From an uncultured Clostridia bacterium (GTDB taxonomy: Bacteria; Bacillota; Clostridia; Oscillospirales; Acutalibacteraceae): DNA of 39,961 nt. Where the stretch lies: NCBI GenBank assembly GCA_947364045.1, contig CANARN010000017.1, forward strand, positions 1-39,961. The letters are read 5' to 3'. A program made the translations under genes and the position numbers. Below the pieces are notes generated by a model. That model ran no database searches and was not told the origin of the DNA. It saw only the letters and a list, made by a program, of their open reading frames with translations. Shown in pieces: positions 7,142 to 13,996 of the stretch. Positions within the stretch are counted from its first letter, which is position 1, and each line of letters opens with the position of its first letter.

Positions 7142-7459
7142 ATGCCGATTATTGTAGAAAGATTTTTGATCGCAGAACTTGTGTCGGTCGAAAAACTTTC
7201 CGATATGGAATATTCAGAGTGGAAATGGCGTGAGGGGTTTCTCGGATTTCAATCCACACTGACAATTTATGAAAGCACGCAGAATTTCAAGGGCAAAAGA
7301 TTTATTGTGTTTAATGATTTTATCGGCAATTGTCTAAGCACAGGATTCGGCGAATACACAATAACCGATGATGAGCTTGTAATGATAACAAAGAACAGCA
7401 TATATAAGTTCAAAATCATATATCGAGGTGAAGATTATGCAACGAAAGTTATTAACTAA
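7142..7459 (+). CDS. Small uncharacterised protein overlapping the integrase start
   Basis: I choose ATG 7142 (105 residues) because AGAGGAAG lies seven bases upstream; an earlier in-frame start at 7124 is poorer. The protein has no membrane segment or known motif that I recognise. It reads as a small alpha/beta protein, rich in aromatic residues (EWKWREGF) and with a C-terminal stretch of alternating strands. It overlaps the integrase gene by 23 bases, so the two are probably co-translated. A regulatory or accessory role in recombination is possible but only from position. Confidence 0.5.
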   Translation: MPIIVERFLIAELVSVEKLSDMEYSEWKWREGFLGFQSTLTIYESTQNFKGKRFIVFNDFIGNCLSTGFGEYTITDDELVMITKNSIYKFKIIYRGEDYATKVIN

Positions 7460-8641
7460 CGGCAATGCTTTTAAAAGAACAGACGGACGGTGGTGCGGTG
7501 TTGTATGGTATATGGACGAGCATGGCAAGCGAAAACGGAAATCATTTTCGGGAACAACGAAACAGGCGGTCAATCGAAAAATGACAGAGTATGTTTCTGA
7601 ATTTGAAAATCAGATAATCGATTCGGATGAGTCAAAGAAAATGCTGAAAGACAGTATGCAAACTTGGTTGCAAGTGTTCAAATTTCCGTCAGTCGAACCG
7701 ACCACTTATGACCGAAGCGAGTGCAGCGCCAAAAATCAAATTTATCCTCTGCTCGGTGAGAAAGCGGTCGGTGATATTACCTCGGCGGACATAAAAAATC
7801 TTCTGAACTATTGGATGAACAAGGGATATGCTTACACTACGGTCAAAAAAGCCTATGTGGTGCTGAATGAATATTTCCGATATCTCTACCGAGAAGAATT
7901 GATTCCGAAAAATCCCATGGCGAATGTGGAAATGATAAAGAAAAGCAATTTCTTGTCGGCACAGAATAAAGAAAACCTTCCGACCAATGAAACTGTAACA
8001 GTTTTCACAGCGGAAGAAATTGAAAAATTCAAAAAGGAATGTTTTAGGTGTTGGGGCACGGGAAAAGGACTGTATCAGCAATCGGCGGCGTATATTCTGA
8101 TGCTGAACACAGGACTGCGAACAGGCGAGCTACTTGGATTACTAAATAGCGATATTGACTTAGAAAACAAAACACTGACAGTACGGCAGGGTGTAAAAGA
8201 GGTATCGAGAAGAAACGGTACGGAATTTACAAGCGGACGGGAAATTAAAATCGGCAAGCTGAAAAGCACCGCCAGTAAACGCACTGTGCCCCTCAATAAG
8301 ACGGCAATCGAGATGATAGAGGGGAAGCCTACTTCGGCGAAAATACGCCCCTTGTGGTCGACGAGAACGGCGGTTACACTCGCCCTGTAAACTTTCGGAA
8401 AAGATACTACAGAATACTGAAAGCCGCAGGGATTGAAACGAAAGGATTACACAGTCTAAGACACACATTCGCAACAAACCTTGTAAACGGTATTAAGCAA
8501 TCGGACGGCTCAATAAAATCTTTAACTCCTCGCCAAGTCGCCGACCTGCTCGGCCACAGCACTTCGCAGATTACGGAGCTGTATTATGTGAAAAAGGACA
8601 CAAGCAGGCTCGGCGGCATCACAGAAGGATTTGAGATGTAA
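7437..8641 (+). pseudogene. int: Tyrosine recombinase (integrase), frameshifted
   Basis: Two overlapping frames together give a full phage-type integrase of about 400 residues. The first frame (7437-8390) holds the N-terminal arm-binding region, the SAM-like core-binding domain and the first catalytic arginine in NTGLRTGELLGL (R228), then KLKSTASKRTVPL. The second frame (visible to 8641) restores YFGENTPLVVDENG and holds HSLRHTFAT, LLGHSTSQ and the nucleophile region ITELYY. The frame changes near the GGGG run at 8321-8324; one more G would restore it. The start is ATG 7437 with GAGGTG six bases upstream. Unless translated by frameshifting, or the base is a sequencing error, the catalytic domain is cut and the element cannot move by itself. 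Confidence 0.85.
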
Positions 8642-8663
8642 TTAAAATTATACAAGATGCTAA

Positions 8664-8692
8664 CAGACCGCTCAAGCAAAACCTTGGGCGGT
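8664..8692 (+). terminator. Hairpin behind the integrase gene
   Basis: GACCGCTCAAG pairs with CTTGGGCGGTC (11 pairs, one G-U) around a short A-rich loop, followed by AAAATTTGT. The T run is poor, so termination may be partial. The rest of 8642-8736 shows nothing else. Confidence 0.5.
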
Positions 8693-8736
8693 CAAAATTT
8701 GTATCGCAGTAAACAAAGAATAAGGATAAATAGTAT

Positions 8737-8764
8737 TTTACATATTTAAATAATATGTTATAAT
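8737..8764 (+). promoter_or_regulatory. Promoter of the membrane protein / reverse transcriptase cassette
   Basis: TTTACA (8737-8742), a 16-base spacer and a perfect TATAAT (8759-8764). The start point would be near 8771, leaving a leader of about 22 bases. Confidence 0.7.
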
Positions 8765-8792
8765 AAGTCAAGATACTAAGAGGTGAATTCAG

Positions 8793-9221
8793 ATGGATAA
8801 GCTTGAAAAAGAAATTGCATTACTAAACCATTATCACAACGAGTGGATGCATAGACACTCACACTATTGGAAAGTATTATCTTCTATGTATATAACCAAT
8901 TTGGTAATAATCTGTTTTCCTATATGCTGTTCTTGTTTTAATATTAAATTTATAGATTTAAATATTAATCCTAAAGTATTTCCAGTAGCAGGTATTTTAT
9001 TTACTATAGTTTCCTGTTCTTTGCTTATCTTCGAAAGTAGTAAACTTATTCATTTGAGAAATAGAATAAATAGCATTTTAAAACAAATAGAAAATAGATC
9101 TTTATCCAATAGCAAAAATAAATTTATAACACTAATAAAAAAATATATCAATTTCATTGTGGCAATAATTCTCGCCGTTACCATGATAGCCATTTCAATA
9201 TATTTTATGTGTATTTTTTAA
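8793..9221 (+). CDS. Small three-helix membrane protein, SLATT-like effector candidate
   Basis: This is a 142-residue protein. A charged N-terminal helix (1-25, with HYHNEWMHRHSHYW) is followed by a membrane helix at about 27-50, another at 62-82, a basic cytoplasmic-type linker helix (84-116), and a third membrane helix (118-140) that ends the protein. The N-terminal helix plus paired membrane helices is the general plan of SLATT proteins, membrane effectors that neighbour nucleotide- or nucleic-acid-producing enzymes, among them reverse transcriptases. The match is by pattern only. GAGGTG lies seven bases before the ATG. The gene is extremely AT-rich and sits 65 bases before the reverse transcriptase. 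A pore-forming or membrane-disrupting defence role is inferred from that pairing. Confidence 0.55.
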   Translation: MDKLEKEIALLNHYHNEWMHRHSHYWKVLSSMYITNLVIICFPICCSCFNIKFIDLNINPKVFPVAGILFTIVSCSLLIFESSKLIHLRNRINSILKQIENRSLSNSKNKFITLIKKYINFIVAIILAVTMIAISIYFMCIF

Positions 9222-9222
9222 A

Positions 9223-9251
9223 TTGAATATGGTAAAAATCAATAATATACT
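9223..9251 (+). promoter_or_regulatory. Second promoter, directly before the reverse transcriptase
   Basis: TTGAAT (9223-9228), a 17-base spacer and TATACT (9246-9251) lie in the short gap between the two genes, so the reverse transcriptase may also be made on its own. Confidence 0.55.
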
Positions 9252-9286
9252 TTAATAATGATAGCAACCGACTAGGAGAAAGAAAA

Positions 9287-10975
9287 ATGATAGATTTGAA
9301 TGAAAAATATTTACAAGAAAATTCATTAATATTATTAAATAGTATTTGGTATGCTGAACTTCCGCCTATATTAAATTTTAATGATTTTTCAGCAGATATA
9401 CTTAATGTTATAGAAAGCATTCAGAATAAAAACTCTAATTGCTATGACTTAGATGACGATAATTTTATTGTAAATTTTAAGAGTATTAGTTCCCCGCCTT
9501 ATATAAGGCGACCGGGTGTTGAACCAATCACTTTTTATGATGTAAAAAACAATGGAAGTTTGAGAGAAATGCAAATTCCTAATTTGCAGCATTATATAGC
9601 GTTTATTTATAATACAATTTATATGTATGATGAGATATTTAGCGAGTTATATATTAACAAAGATAACAAGAAATATATTTGTAATTCTAATTCATATCTT
9701 ATGTTCGAAAAAACATTTAAAATTTCACATGAGTATGATGACTTTGAAATAGAAGCTGGTATTTTTGCAGAAAGAAACAACAAAATTACTAGCAATGCAA
9801 GAATTGCCACGAATAGAAATACATATTATAAAAAGCAAGGATCATATATATACAAACTATCTATTGATTTAGAATCATTTTTTCCCAATTTATATACTCA
9901 TTATTTTCATAGGATTTATAATAAAGAACCTTTCAAGTCCTTATCTTTCCCTGAAAAATATTTTGAATTTTTAGATGTGTTTCACCAAAGAATAAATGCT
10001 AATCAAACTAAAGGTATACCAGCAGGTGTTTTTTCTTCACATGTTGCTGCTGAACTAAGCATGATTTGTGTAGATTATGAAATAAGTAAACTAATTGAAA
10101 ACAAAGACATTTCGTACATAAGATATGTTGATGATTTTACATTTTTTTCAAATTCGCAAGAATTACTTGAAGATCTAAAAATTAAACTGCAACAGATATT
10201 AAACGAATACCGACTAAGAATTAATGGAAATAAAACAAAATTAATACCATGTATTTATGATTATCCAAAAGTTGATATGCAGGAAATAGAGAATGATTTT
10301 TTTTGGATCGTTAGTAAGGAAAATGTTCAACTTACAGATAAAGAATTCGTTCATTTAAAAAAATATTTTACTAAGCTTATACAAGATAATAATTTTTCTC
10401 AAATAAAAACTTGTATTACACTAATTGTCAGAAAATTATCTAACGATTTGCTCAATTTAAAAGAAACAGAAGAATTTCTATTTTCTTATTTATTACAATT
10501 ATCACAAACTTACATTATTCTTTCTAGTAGAGTGTACAAGTTAATTGATATGATGGTAAATAAATCAAGTAAAAAAGATAAACTTATCAAAATATTATTT
10601 GATTATAATGAATTAATTGATAATAAATATTCAAATACTATTCTTCAAATTTGGCACTATTATACTATTATAAACAATTGCAATAATGATTTAATTGATG
10701 AATTGATAGCGAAACTTGATTCTAATAACAATAATCCTGTGATTTTAGCCTCGCTAGTTAAAATTGGAAAGAAATCAAATACAAAACTGTTCCAATATAT
10801 CCTTGAAGAGTATAAAAAACTAAGTAATAACAATAATTGGAAATCAGAAATAATGAATTCAAAATTATGGTTGCCAATTTTTATGATTAGATTAAAAGAT
10901 GATAATGATTATAGACATTGGTTCAATTCTAATGATTTCCCCGATATTCTTAAAGAGTTTAGTATAGAACTGTAG
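9287..10975 (+). CDS. Reverse transcriptase of the UG/Abi (defence) type
   Basis: This 562-residue protein has an RT palm in the first 320 residues. An N-terminal PNLQHYIAF segment is followed by motif A in KLSIDLESFFPNL (D194), motif B GIPAGVFSSHVAAE (243-256), the catalytic YVDD (280-283) and motif D LRINGNKTKLI (310-320). All three catalytic aspartates are present. There is no maturase/HNH part as in group II introns and no retron-type thumb that I recognise. Instead about 240 residues of helical repeat-like sequence follow, the plan of Abi and 'unknown group' RTs that act in phage defence. AGGAG lies eight bases before the ATG. GC content is far below that of the flanking chromosome. The membrane-protein gene upstream is the likely effector. 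Confidence 0.85.
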   Translation: MIDLNEKYLQENSLILLNSIWYAELPPILNFNDFSADILNVIESIQNKNSNCYDLDDDNFIVNFKSISSPPYIRRPGVEPITFYDVKNNGSLREMQIPNLQHYIAFIYNTIYMYDEIFSELYINKDNKKYICNSNSYLMFEKTFKISHEYDDFEIEAGIFAERNNKITSNARIATNRNTYYKKQGSYIYKLSIDLESFFPNLYTHYFHRIYNKEPFKSLSFPEKYFEFLDVFHQRINANQTKGIPAGVFSSHVAAELSMICVDYEISKLIENKDISYIRYVDDFTFFSNSQELLEDLKIKLQQILNEYRLRINGNKTKLIPCIYDYPKVDMQEIENDFFWIVSKENVQLTDKEFVHLKKYFTKLIQDNNFSQIKTCITLIVRKLSNDLLNLKETEEFLFSYLLQLSQTYIILSSRVYKLIDMMVNKSSKKDKLIKILFDYNELIDNKYSNTILQIWHYYTIINNCNNDLIDELIAKLDSNNNNPVILASLVKIGKKSNTKLFQYILEEYKKLSNNNNWKSEIMNSKLWLPIFMIRLKDDNDYRHWFNSNDFPDILKEFSIEL

Positions 10976-11117
10976 TAAGATATAATAGTGATGCTATATT
11001 GATGATGTAACAGACGTAATTGTTGGAAACAGGTGGCAACAGATACGAAATTGACGCTTAATTTGAACGCCAAAATGCGGCTTTCGAGACCTAGTGCCGA
11101 CCACAGAAAGACAAAGA
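10976..11117. other. Gap between reverse transcriptase and tRNA-Trp: possible element end
   Basis: No gene is seen. A TATAAT stands at 10981-10986 without a convincing -35. The stretch GACGTAATTGT..AAACAGGTG (11013-11035) resembles GACGTGTATTGTAACAAGGTG at 1949-1969, an imperfect direct repeat that might mark the element ends. From about 11040 onward the composition becomes less AT-rich, more like the chromosome. The segment could also hold the noncoding RNA that a defence reverse transcriptase would copy. Confidence 0.3.
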
Positions 11118-11150
11118 AAAAGCCTTGAAACCACGCTGTTTCAAGGCTTT
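11118..11150 (-). terminator. Terminator of tRNA-Trp
   Basis: AAGCCTTGAAAC/GTTTCAAGGCTT forms a 12-pair stem. Read on the minus strand it follows the tRNA 3' end and is trailed by CTTTTTCTTTG. Confidence 0.85.
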
Positions 11151-11155
11151 TGGTG

Positions 11156-11231
11156 TGGCAGGGGCAGAAGGACTTGAACCCTCGGCACGCGGTTTTGGAG
11201 ACCGCTGCTCTACCAACTGAGCTATACCCCT
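11156..11231 (-). tRNA. tRNA-Trp (anticodon CCA)
   Basis: On the minus strand the 76 bases fold as a full cloverleaf. The acceptor AGGGGTA pairs with TGCCCCT. The D arm is GCTC/GAGC. The anticodon stem GCGGT/ACCGC carries the loop CTCCAAA, whose central CCA reads UGG. The T arm is GAGGG-TTCAAGT-CCTTC. The discriminator is G, as usual for tRNA-Trp, and the CCA tail is encoded. The gene stands alone with its own promoter and terminator. Its 3' end faces the accessory region on the left, the orientation expected if an integrase used it as attachment site. Confidence 0.97.
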
Positions 11232-11358
11232 ATATTTTGTTAATGAGTTTATGTACTCTTAGTATTGTGCGCTTTTAGCTACTTCAACTTACATTATTCT
11301 GAATTTACTTAAGCCTTAGTGTTCTGAAAAAATTCAAAACCCTCAAAAGCACTGTTAT

Positions 11359-11387
11359 ATTATACATATAACTGCACGTTTTGTCAA
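11359..11387 (-). promoter_or_regulatory. Consensus promoter of tRNA-Trp
   Basis: On the minus strand a perfect TTGACA (11387-11382), a 17-base spacer and a perfect TATAAT (11364-11359) give a start near 11352, about 120 bases before the mature tRNA. The rest of 11232-11757 is AT-rich. It holds only the small hairpin TCAGGA-GTA-TCCTGA (11641-11655) and the ribosome site of the next gene. Confidence 0.88.
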
Positions 11388-11757
11388 CTCTTATTTTGCT
11401 GTAATTTTAATAATATAGACTTTTCACGCTACAAATAATCTTTTTGATAAAATAGGAAATGTATTTGCGGCAAATTATGTTATTCTAATATCGGCTTACA
11501 AGTAAATTTTAAAAGACTGACTGTTAAATTTTAAATAAAAAACGGTTGTTAATTGAATAACGGTGAAAACGGTAATAACAAAACAGATGTTAAGACGCGG
11601 TTTTAAGCAAATAAAAAAGCAAAAAGTATTTTCTTGCTAATCAGGAGTATCCTGACTCAGCAAAATAAAAATAAGTTGAACTAATTTCTCGGCAGCGTGA
11701 GAAACAGCGCGTATTGTCATTGCAAAGAGATACTATTTTTATACGAGGAGAAGAAAA

Positions 11758-13023
11758 ATGAGCGTCCGTGTGATAATTCAAAAAAGTATTGATTATATTG
11801 AAGATAATTTGAAAGCAGAACTGACGGTTGACGGGCTTTGCGATGCGGCTGGCTATTCCGCTGTTCACTATTGCAGATTATTCAAATCTTTTGTCGGCGT
11901 TTCGCCCCGTGAATATATTAACCGCAGAAAGCTTTTGCATGCGGTTTTTGAAATGGCGAACGGGCGCTCAAAAACCGATGCGGCTTTTGATTACGGATTT
12001 GAAACCTACGCAGGCTTTTACAAAGCATTTAAAAGTGAATTTAACTGTTCGCCTTCGGATTTTATTAAGCTGCATAAAAGCATTAAGCCGTACAGAATTA
12101 ACATTTTGCAGGAGGAAAACATTATGCTTTCAAAAAACACCGTGCAAAAACTGCTGTCTGAGTGGGGACTTCAAAACGAAGAAATATCAAATGTCTATAA
12201 TGAAAATACAGGCAGACAAAATGGTAATGCATATTATGTGGGCGATAATTACATTGTCAAATTTACGGCAAATTTGGGGAGTGTAAAAAGAAATATCAGT
12301 ATATCGGAGGCGTTGGCGAGCGCTGATGTCAGGTCATTTAAAATTATTAAAACGGTTAACGGCGACAGTTATGTATCAAGCGGTGAAATGTACTTTTTCT
12401 TAACTGAACGAATAAAAGGTAGTCAGTTAAAATACACGGATATTTTTAATAACACTGACTTGGCATATGAAATAGGCAAAGAAATTGCAAAGCTTCATAA
12501 AGCATTGATAACGCTGAATGAATGTGAATATGAAAAGGCGGATATTTGCACTCAAATAACCGATAATGTCAAAAGTAAACTTAATTTGTCTGATGATTTT
12601 GTTGATGTTTATATTGAAAAATTCAGTGCGAAATATGATAATTTGCCGAAACAGATTATTCACCGTGACATAAACCCGTCAAATATTCTTTTTGATAACG
12701 GAAAATTCAGCGGATTTCTCGACTTTGATTTTAGCGAGATAAACATTAGAATTTTTGACATCTGTTATTTTGCAACATCAATACTTTCAGAGTGTTTCAC
12801 GGATGCGGATACTGATAAAAGCATTTGGTTTGAAATATTGAAAAAAGCCATTTTGGGCTATGATTCGGTTTCTCCGTTGACAAATGATGAAAAGCAGGCT
12901 ATTCCGTATGTAATTTATTCAATTCAAATTATTTGTATAGAATTTTTCGGAAGATTTGATAAATATAAAGATTTGAAAAAAGTAAATGCGGATATTCTGA
13001 AATGGATTATTGAGAATAATTAA
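11758..13023 (+). CDS. AraC-type HTH fused to an aminoglycoside-phosphotransferase-like kinase
   Basis: This is a 421-residue fusion. Residues 1-110 are a complete AraC/XylS DNA-binding domain with two HTH units (LTVDGLCDAAGYSAVHYCRLFKS, then TDAAFDYGFETYAGFYKAFKSEFNCSPSDF). Residues about 123-421 are an APH-fold kinase with the catalytic loop HRDINPSN (302-309) and the metal-binding DFD (322-324). Such kinases phosphorylate antibiotics or small hydroxyl metabolites such as choline or homoserine; no substrate can be read here. AGGAG precedes ATG 11758. Within the gene a perfect AGGAGG (12110-12115) lies eight bases before an in-frame ATG (12124), exactly at the domain border, so the kinase may also be made alone. 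Coding density on both sides of the border shows no frameshift. Confidence 0.87.
   Translation: MSVRVIIQKSIDYIEDNLKAELTVDGLCDAAGYSAVHYCRLFKSFVGVSPREYINRRKLLHAVFEMANGRSKTDAAFDYGFETYAGFYKAFKSEFNCSPSDFIKLHKSIKPYRINILQEENIMLSKNTVQKLLSEWGLQNEEISNVYNENTGRQNGNAYYVGDNYIVKFTANLGSVKRNISISEALASADVRSFKIIKTVNGDSYVSSGEMYFFLTERIKGSQLKYTDIFNNTDLAYEIGKEIAKLHKALITLNECEYEKADICTQITDNVKSKLNLSDDFVDVYIEKFSAKYDNLPKQIIHRDINPSNILFDNGKFSGFLDFDFSEINIRIFDICYFATSILSECFTDADTDKSIWFEILKKAILGYDSVSPLTNDEKQAIPYVIYSIQIICIEFFGRFDKYKDLKKVNADILKWIIENN
12110..12126 (+). promoter_or_regulatory. Internal ribosome site and start codon inside the HTH-kinase fusion
   Basis: AGGAGG, eight bases, then ATG in frame with the kinase domain (Met123). 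The site falls in the linker after the AraC domain and is as strong as any ribosome site in the window. Confidence 0.6.
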
Positions 13024-13025
13024 AC

Positions 13026-13063
13026 TAAAAAGCCTTGAACTATTGCAGTTTCAAGGCTTTTTA
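13026..13063. terminator. Bidirectional terminator
   Basis: AAAAAGCCTTGAA pairs with TTCAAGGCTTTTT, with A run before and T run after, so it serves both the fusion gene and the convergent NUDIX gene. The stem is nearly the same as that of the tRNA-Trp terminator. Confidence 0.88.
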
Positions 13064-13080
13064 AATCGGTATAAATAATA

Positions 13081-13593
13081 TTATCCTTTTTTGATGTATT
13101 CTTTGGCTATAAACCAATTCGTATACCTTCTTTTTTGTCTGTCAATCATTTTATCGGAATTTACAAATTCTATAAACTTGTTTTCGTTCACCCATTTAAA
13201 AGAAACCGTTTCGCCTTTTTGCAGTTTAACGCTTTGCTTGTCGCAGTCCACAGTGCAAAGAAAGCTGTAAAACAGTGACTGTCCGTCATCAAAGGCGTTA
13301 TAGGCGATTTCTTCAAATTCGCCGCAGACAATGCCCGTTTCCTCAAGCAGCTCACGCTTTATGCAGTCAATCTTATTCTCGCCCCTGAGCGCCGAACCGC
13401 CGGCGGTTGCTTCATAAAAACCTGCATACATTTCTTTATTAAAATCCCTTTGCATAAGAAGAAAATCACCGTCAGTATGGCGGACGAGCACCTCGCAGAC
13501 AAGATGATAAAGACCGTTCGGAACAGACTCACCCCGCATTAAATCCACATTTGCGAGAGTGCCGTCTTTGTAATAACCGTCCCAAATTTCCAT
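13081..13593 (-). CDS. NUDIX hydrolase
   Basis: This 170-residue protein contains the complete NUDIX box Gx5Ex7REUxEExGU, seen as G66..E72 and then RELLEETGI (80-88). NUDIX enzymes cleave nucleoside diphosphates linked to another group. The N-terminal part (HLVCEVLVRHTDGDFLLMQRD, YAGFYEATAGGSALRGE) resembles the IPP-isomerase-like or YfcD-like branch of unknown substrate. GAGGT lies six bases before the ATG. Monocistronic, ended by the shared hairpin at 13026-13063. Confidence 0.9.
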   Translation of the reverse strand: MEIWDGYYKDGTLANVDLMRGESVPNGLYHLVCEVLVRHTDGDFLLMQRDFNKEMYAGFYEATAGGSALRGENKIDCIKRELLEETGIVCGEFEEIAYNAFDDGQSLFYSFLCTVDCDKQSVKLQKGETVSFKWVNENKFIEFVNSDKMIDRQKRRYTNWFIAKEYIKKG

Positions 13594-13669
13594 AATAACC
13601 TCAATATTTATATTAAATATTAGCTGTGAATATTTTAAAAATTATGTTATATTTACTCGCTTTTTGCCG

Positions 13670-13675
13670 TATAAT
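13670..13675 (+). promoter_or_regulatory. -10 box of the putative toxin mRNA
   Basis: A perfect TATAAT, with a weak -35 candidate TTATAT 17 bases upstream (13647-13652). The start point would be near 13682, at the very edge of the left inverted repeat. Confidence 0.5.
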
Positions 13676-13715
13676 AATTAACGGCAAGGAGTTGTCCATT
13701 CACGGTAGGCGGTTA

Positions 13716-13764
13716 GCCCTCTGTTCTTTAGAGGGTATTTGCCCTCTAATTTATTGTTAGGGGG
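13716..13764 (+). promoter_or_regulatory. Ladder of alternative stems ending at the toxin ribosome site
   Basis: Four segments can pair with their neighbours: CCCTCT (13717-13722), AGAGGG (13730-13735), CCCTCTAA (13742-13749) and the ribosome-site segment TTAGGGGG (13757-13764). First with second and third with fourth hides the ribosome site. Second with third (8 perfect pairs) leaves it free. The first segment overlaps the left arm of the long-range repeat. Confidence 0.6.
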
Positions 13765-13772
13765 TGATGCTG

Positions 13773-13883
13773 ATGCAAAAAGCGATTATCTATCTTACTT
13801 TGATAATAATTATTCTTTACATATTAAGCATAAAAAATAACCGCCCAACGCCAATAGGAACGGTTATTTTTAACTATTCTTAG
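13773..13883 (+). CDS. 36-residue hydrophobic peptide, putative type I toxin
   Basis: The peptide begins MQKAIIYLTLIIIILYILS, an almost unbroken membrane helix, then KNNRP and a short polar tail ending FNYS. GGGGG lies eight bases before the ATG; an in-frame ATG at 13767 is possible but too close to the ribosome site. Size, single membrane helix, polar tail, strong but sequesterable ribosome site and overlapping antisense RNA are the marks of type I toxins such as TxpA, BsrG and Fst. Such peptides lodge in the membrane. The last third of the reading frame lies inside the hairpin that ends the antisense RNA. I do not recognise a named family for this peptide. Confidence 0.6.
   Translation: MQKAIIYLTLIIIILYILSIKNNRPTPIGTVIFNYS
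13833..13871. terminator. Hairpin ending the antisense RNA
   Basis: AAAAATAACCG/CGGTTATTTTT, 11 perfect pairs around 17 bases. It is symmetric, so it could also stop part of the toxin transcripts before their stop codon at 13881-13883. Confidence 0.7.
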
Positions 13884-13914
13884 GGCTAACCGTCTATCGG
13901 GTAACTCCTTGTTC
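13833..13914 (-). ncRNA. Putative antisense antitoxin RNA
   Basis: It would start near 13914, copy the right inverted-repeat arm first, and stop at a perfect 11-pair hairpin (13871-13861 with 13843-13833) followed on this strand by T-rich sequence. The length would be about 80-90 bases. It is fully complementary to the 3' end of the toxin message and removes the right arm from long-range pairing. Confidence 0.55.
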
Positions 13915-13920
13915 ATTTAT

Positions 13921-13948
13921 ATTATAGCATATTTTGTGCTTATGTCAA
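13921..13948 (-). promoter_or_regulatory. Consensus promoter of the antisense RNA
   Basis: On the minus strand a perfect TTGACA (13948-13943), 16 bases, and a perfect TATAAT (13926-13921). No protein gene follows it on this strand within 300 bases, so its product is the short antisense RNA. It is clearly stronger than the toxin promoter, as expected for an antitoxin. Confidence 0.75.
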
Positions 13949-13996
13949 TGTTATTTTTACACATTTAATATCTGTCTGCAATTTGCTTTGTAAAGA

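Larger units (their letters stand above)
13685..13911. repeat. Long-range inverted repeat enclosing the putative toxin gene
   Basis: The left arm (13685-13720) and right arm (13882-13911) share CAAGGAGTT/AACTCCTTG (9 perfect pairs) and CGGTTAGCCCT/AGGGCTAACCG (11 perfect pairs), with GGTAG/CTATC between. In RNA this joins the 5' and 3' ends of the message. Confidence 0.8.

Noticed and set aside
1941-8777. AAGATACT shared by 1941-1948 and 8770-8777 as attachment-site pair
   Set aside because: Eight bases of AT-rich sequence are expected by chance, and the second copy lies in the leader of the membrane-protein gene.
9287-10975. Group II intron maturase or retron RT as the identity of the RT gene
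   Set aside because: No intron RNA domain V-like sequence, no X/HNH domain, and no retron msr-msd-like RNA in the short upstream gap; the helical C-terminal part fits the UG/Abi type.
11118-13063. Nearly the same AAGCCTTGAAA hairpin at 11118 and 13026, considered as a mobile repeat pair
   Set aside because: Both have A and T tracts in the right places and stand at gene ends, so they are terminators of similar stem sequence.
13685-13911. Inverted repeats read as ends of a small transposon or MITE
   Set aside because: No target-site duplication is seen outside the arms, and promoters, ribosome site and antisense terminator fit an RNA-controlled locus better; a mobile copy number test would still be useful.
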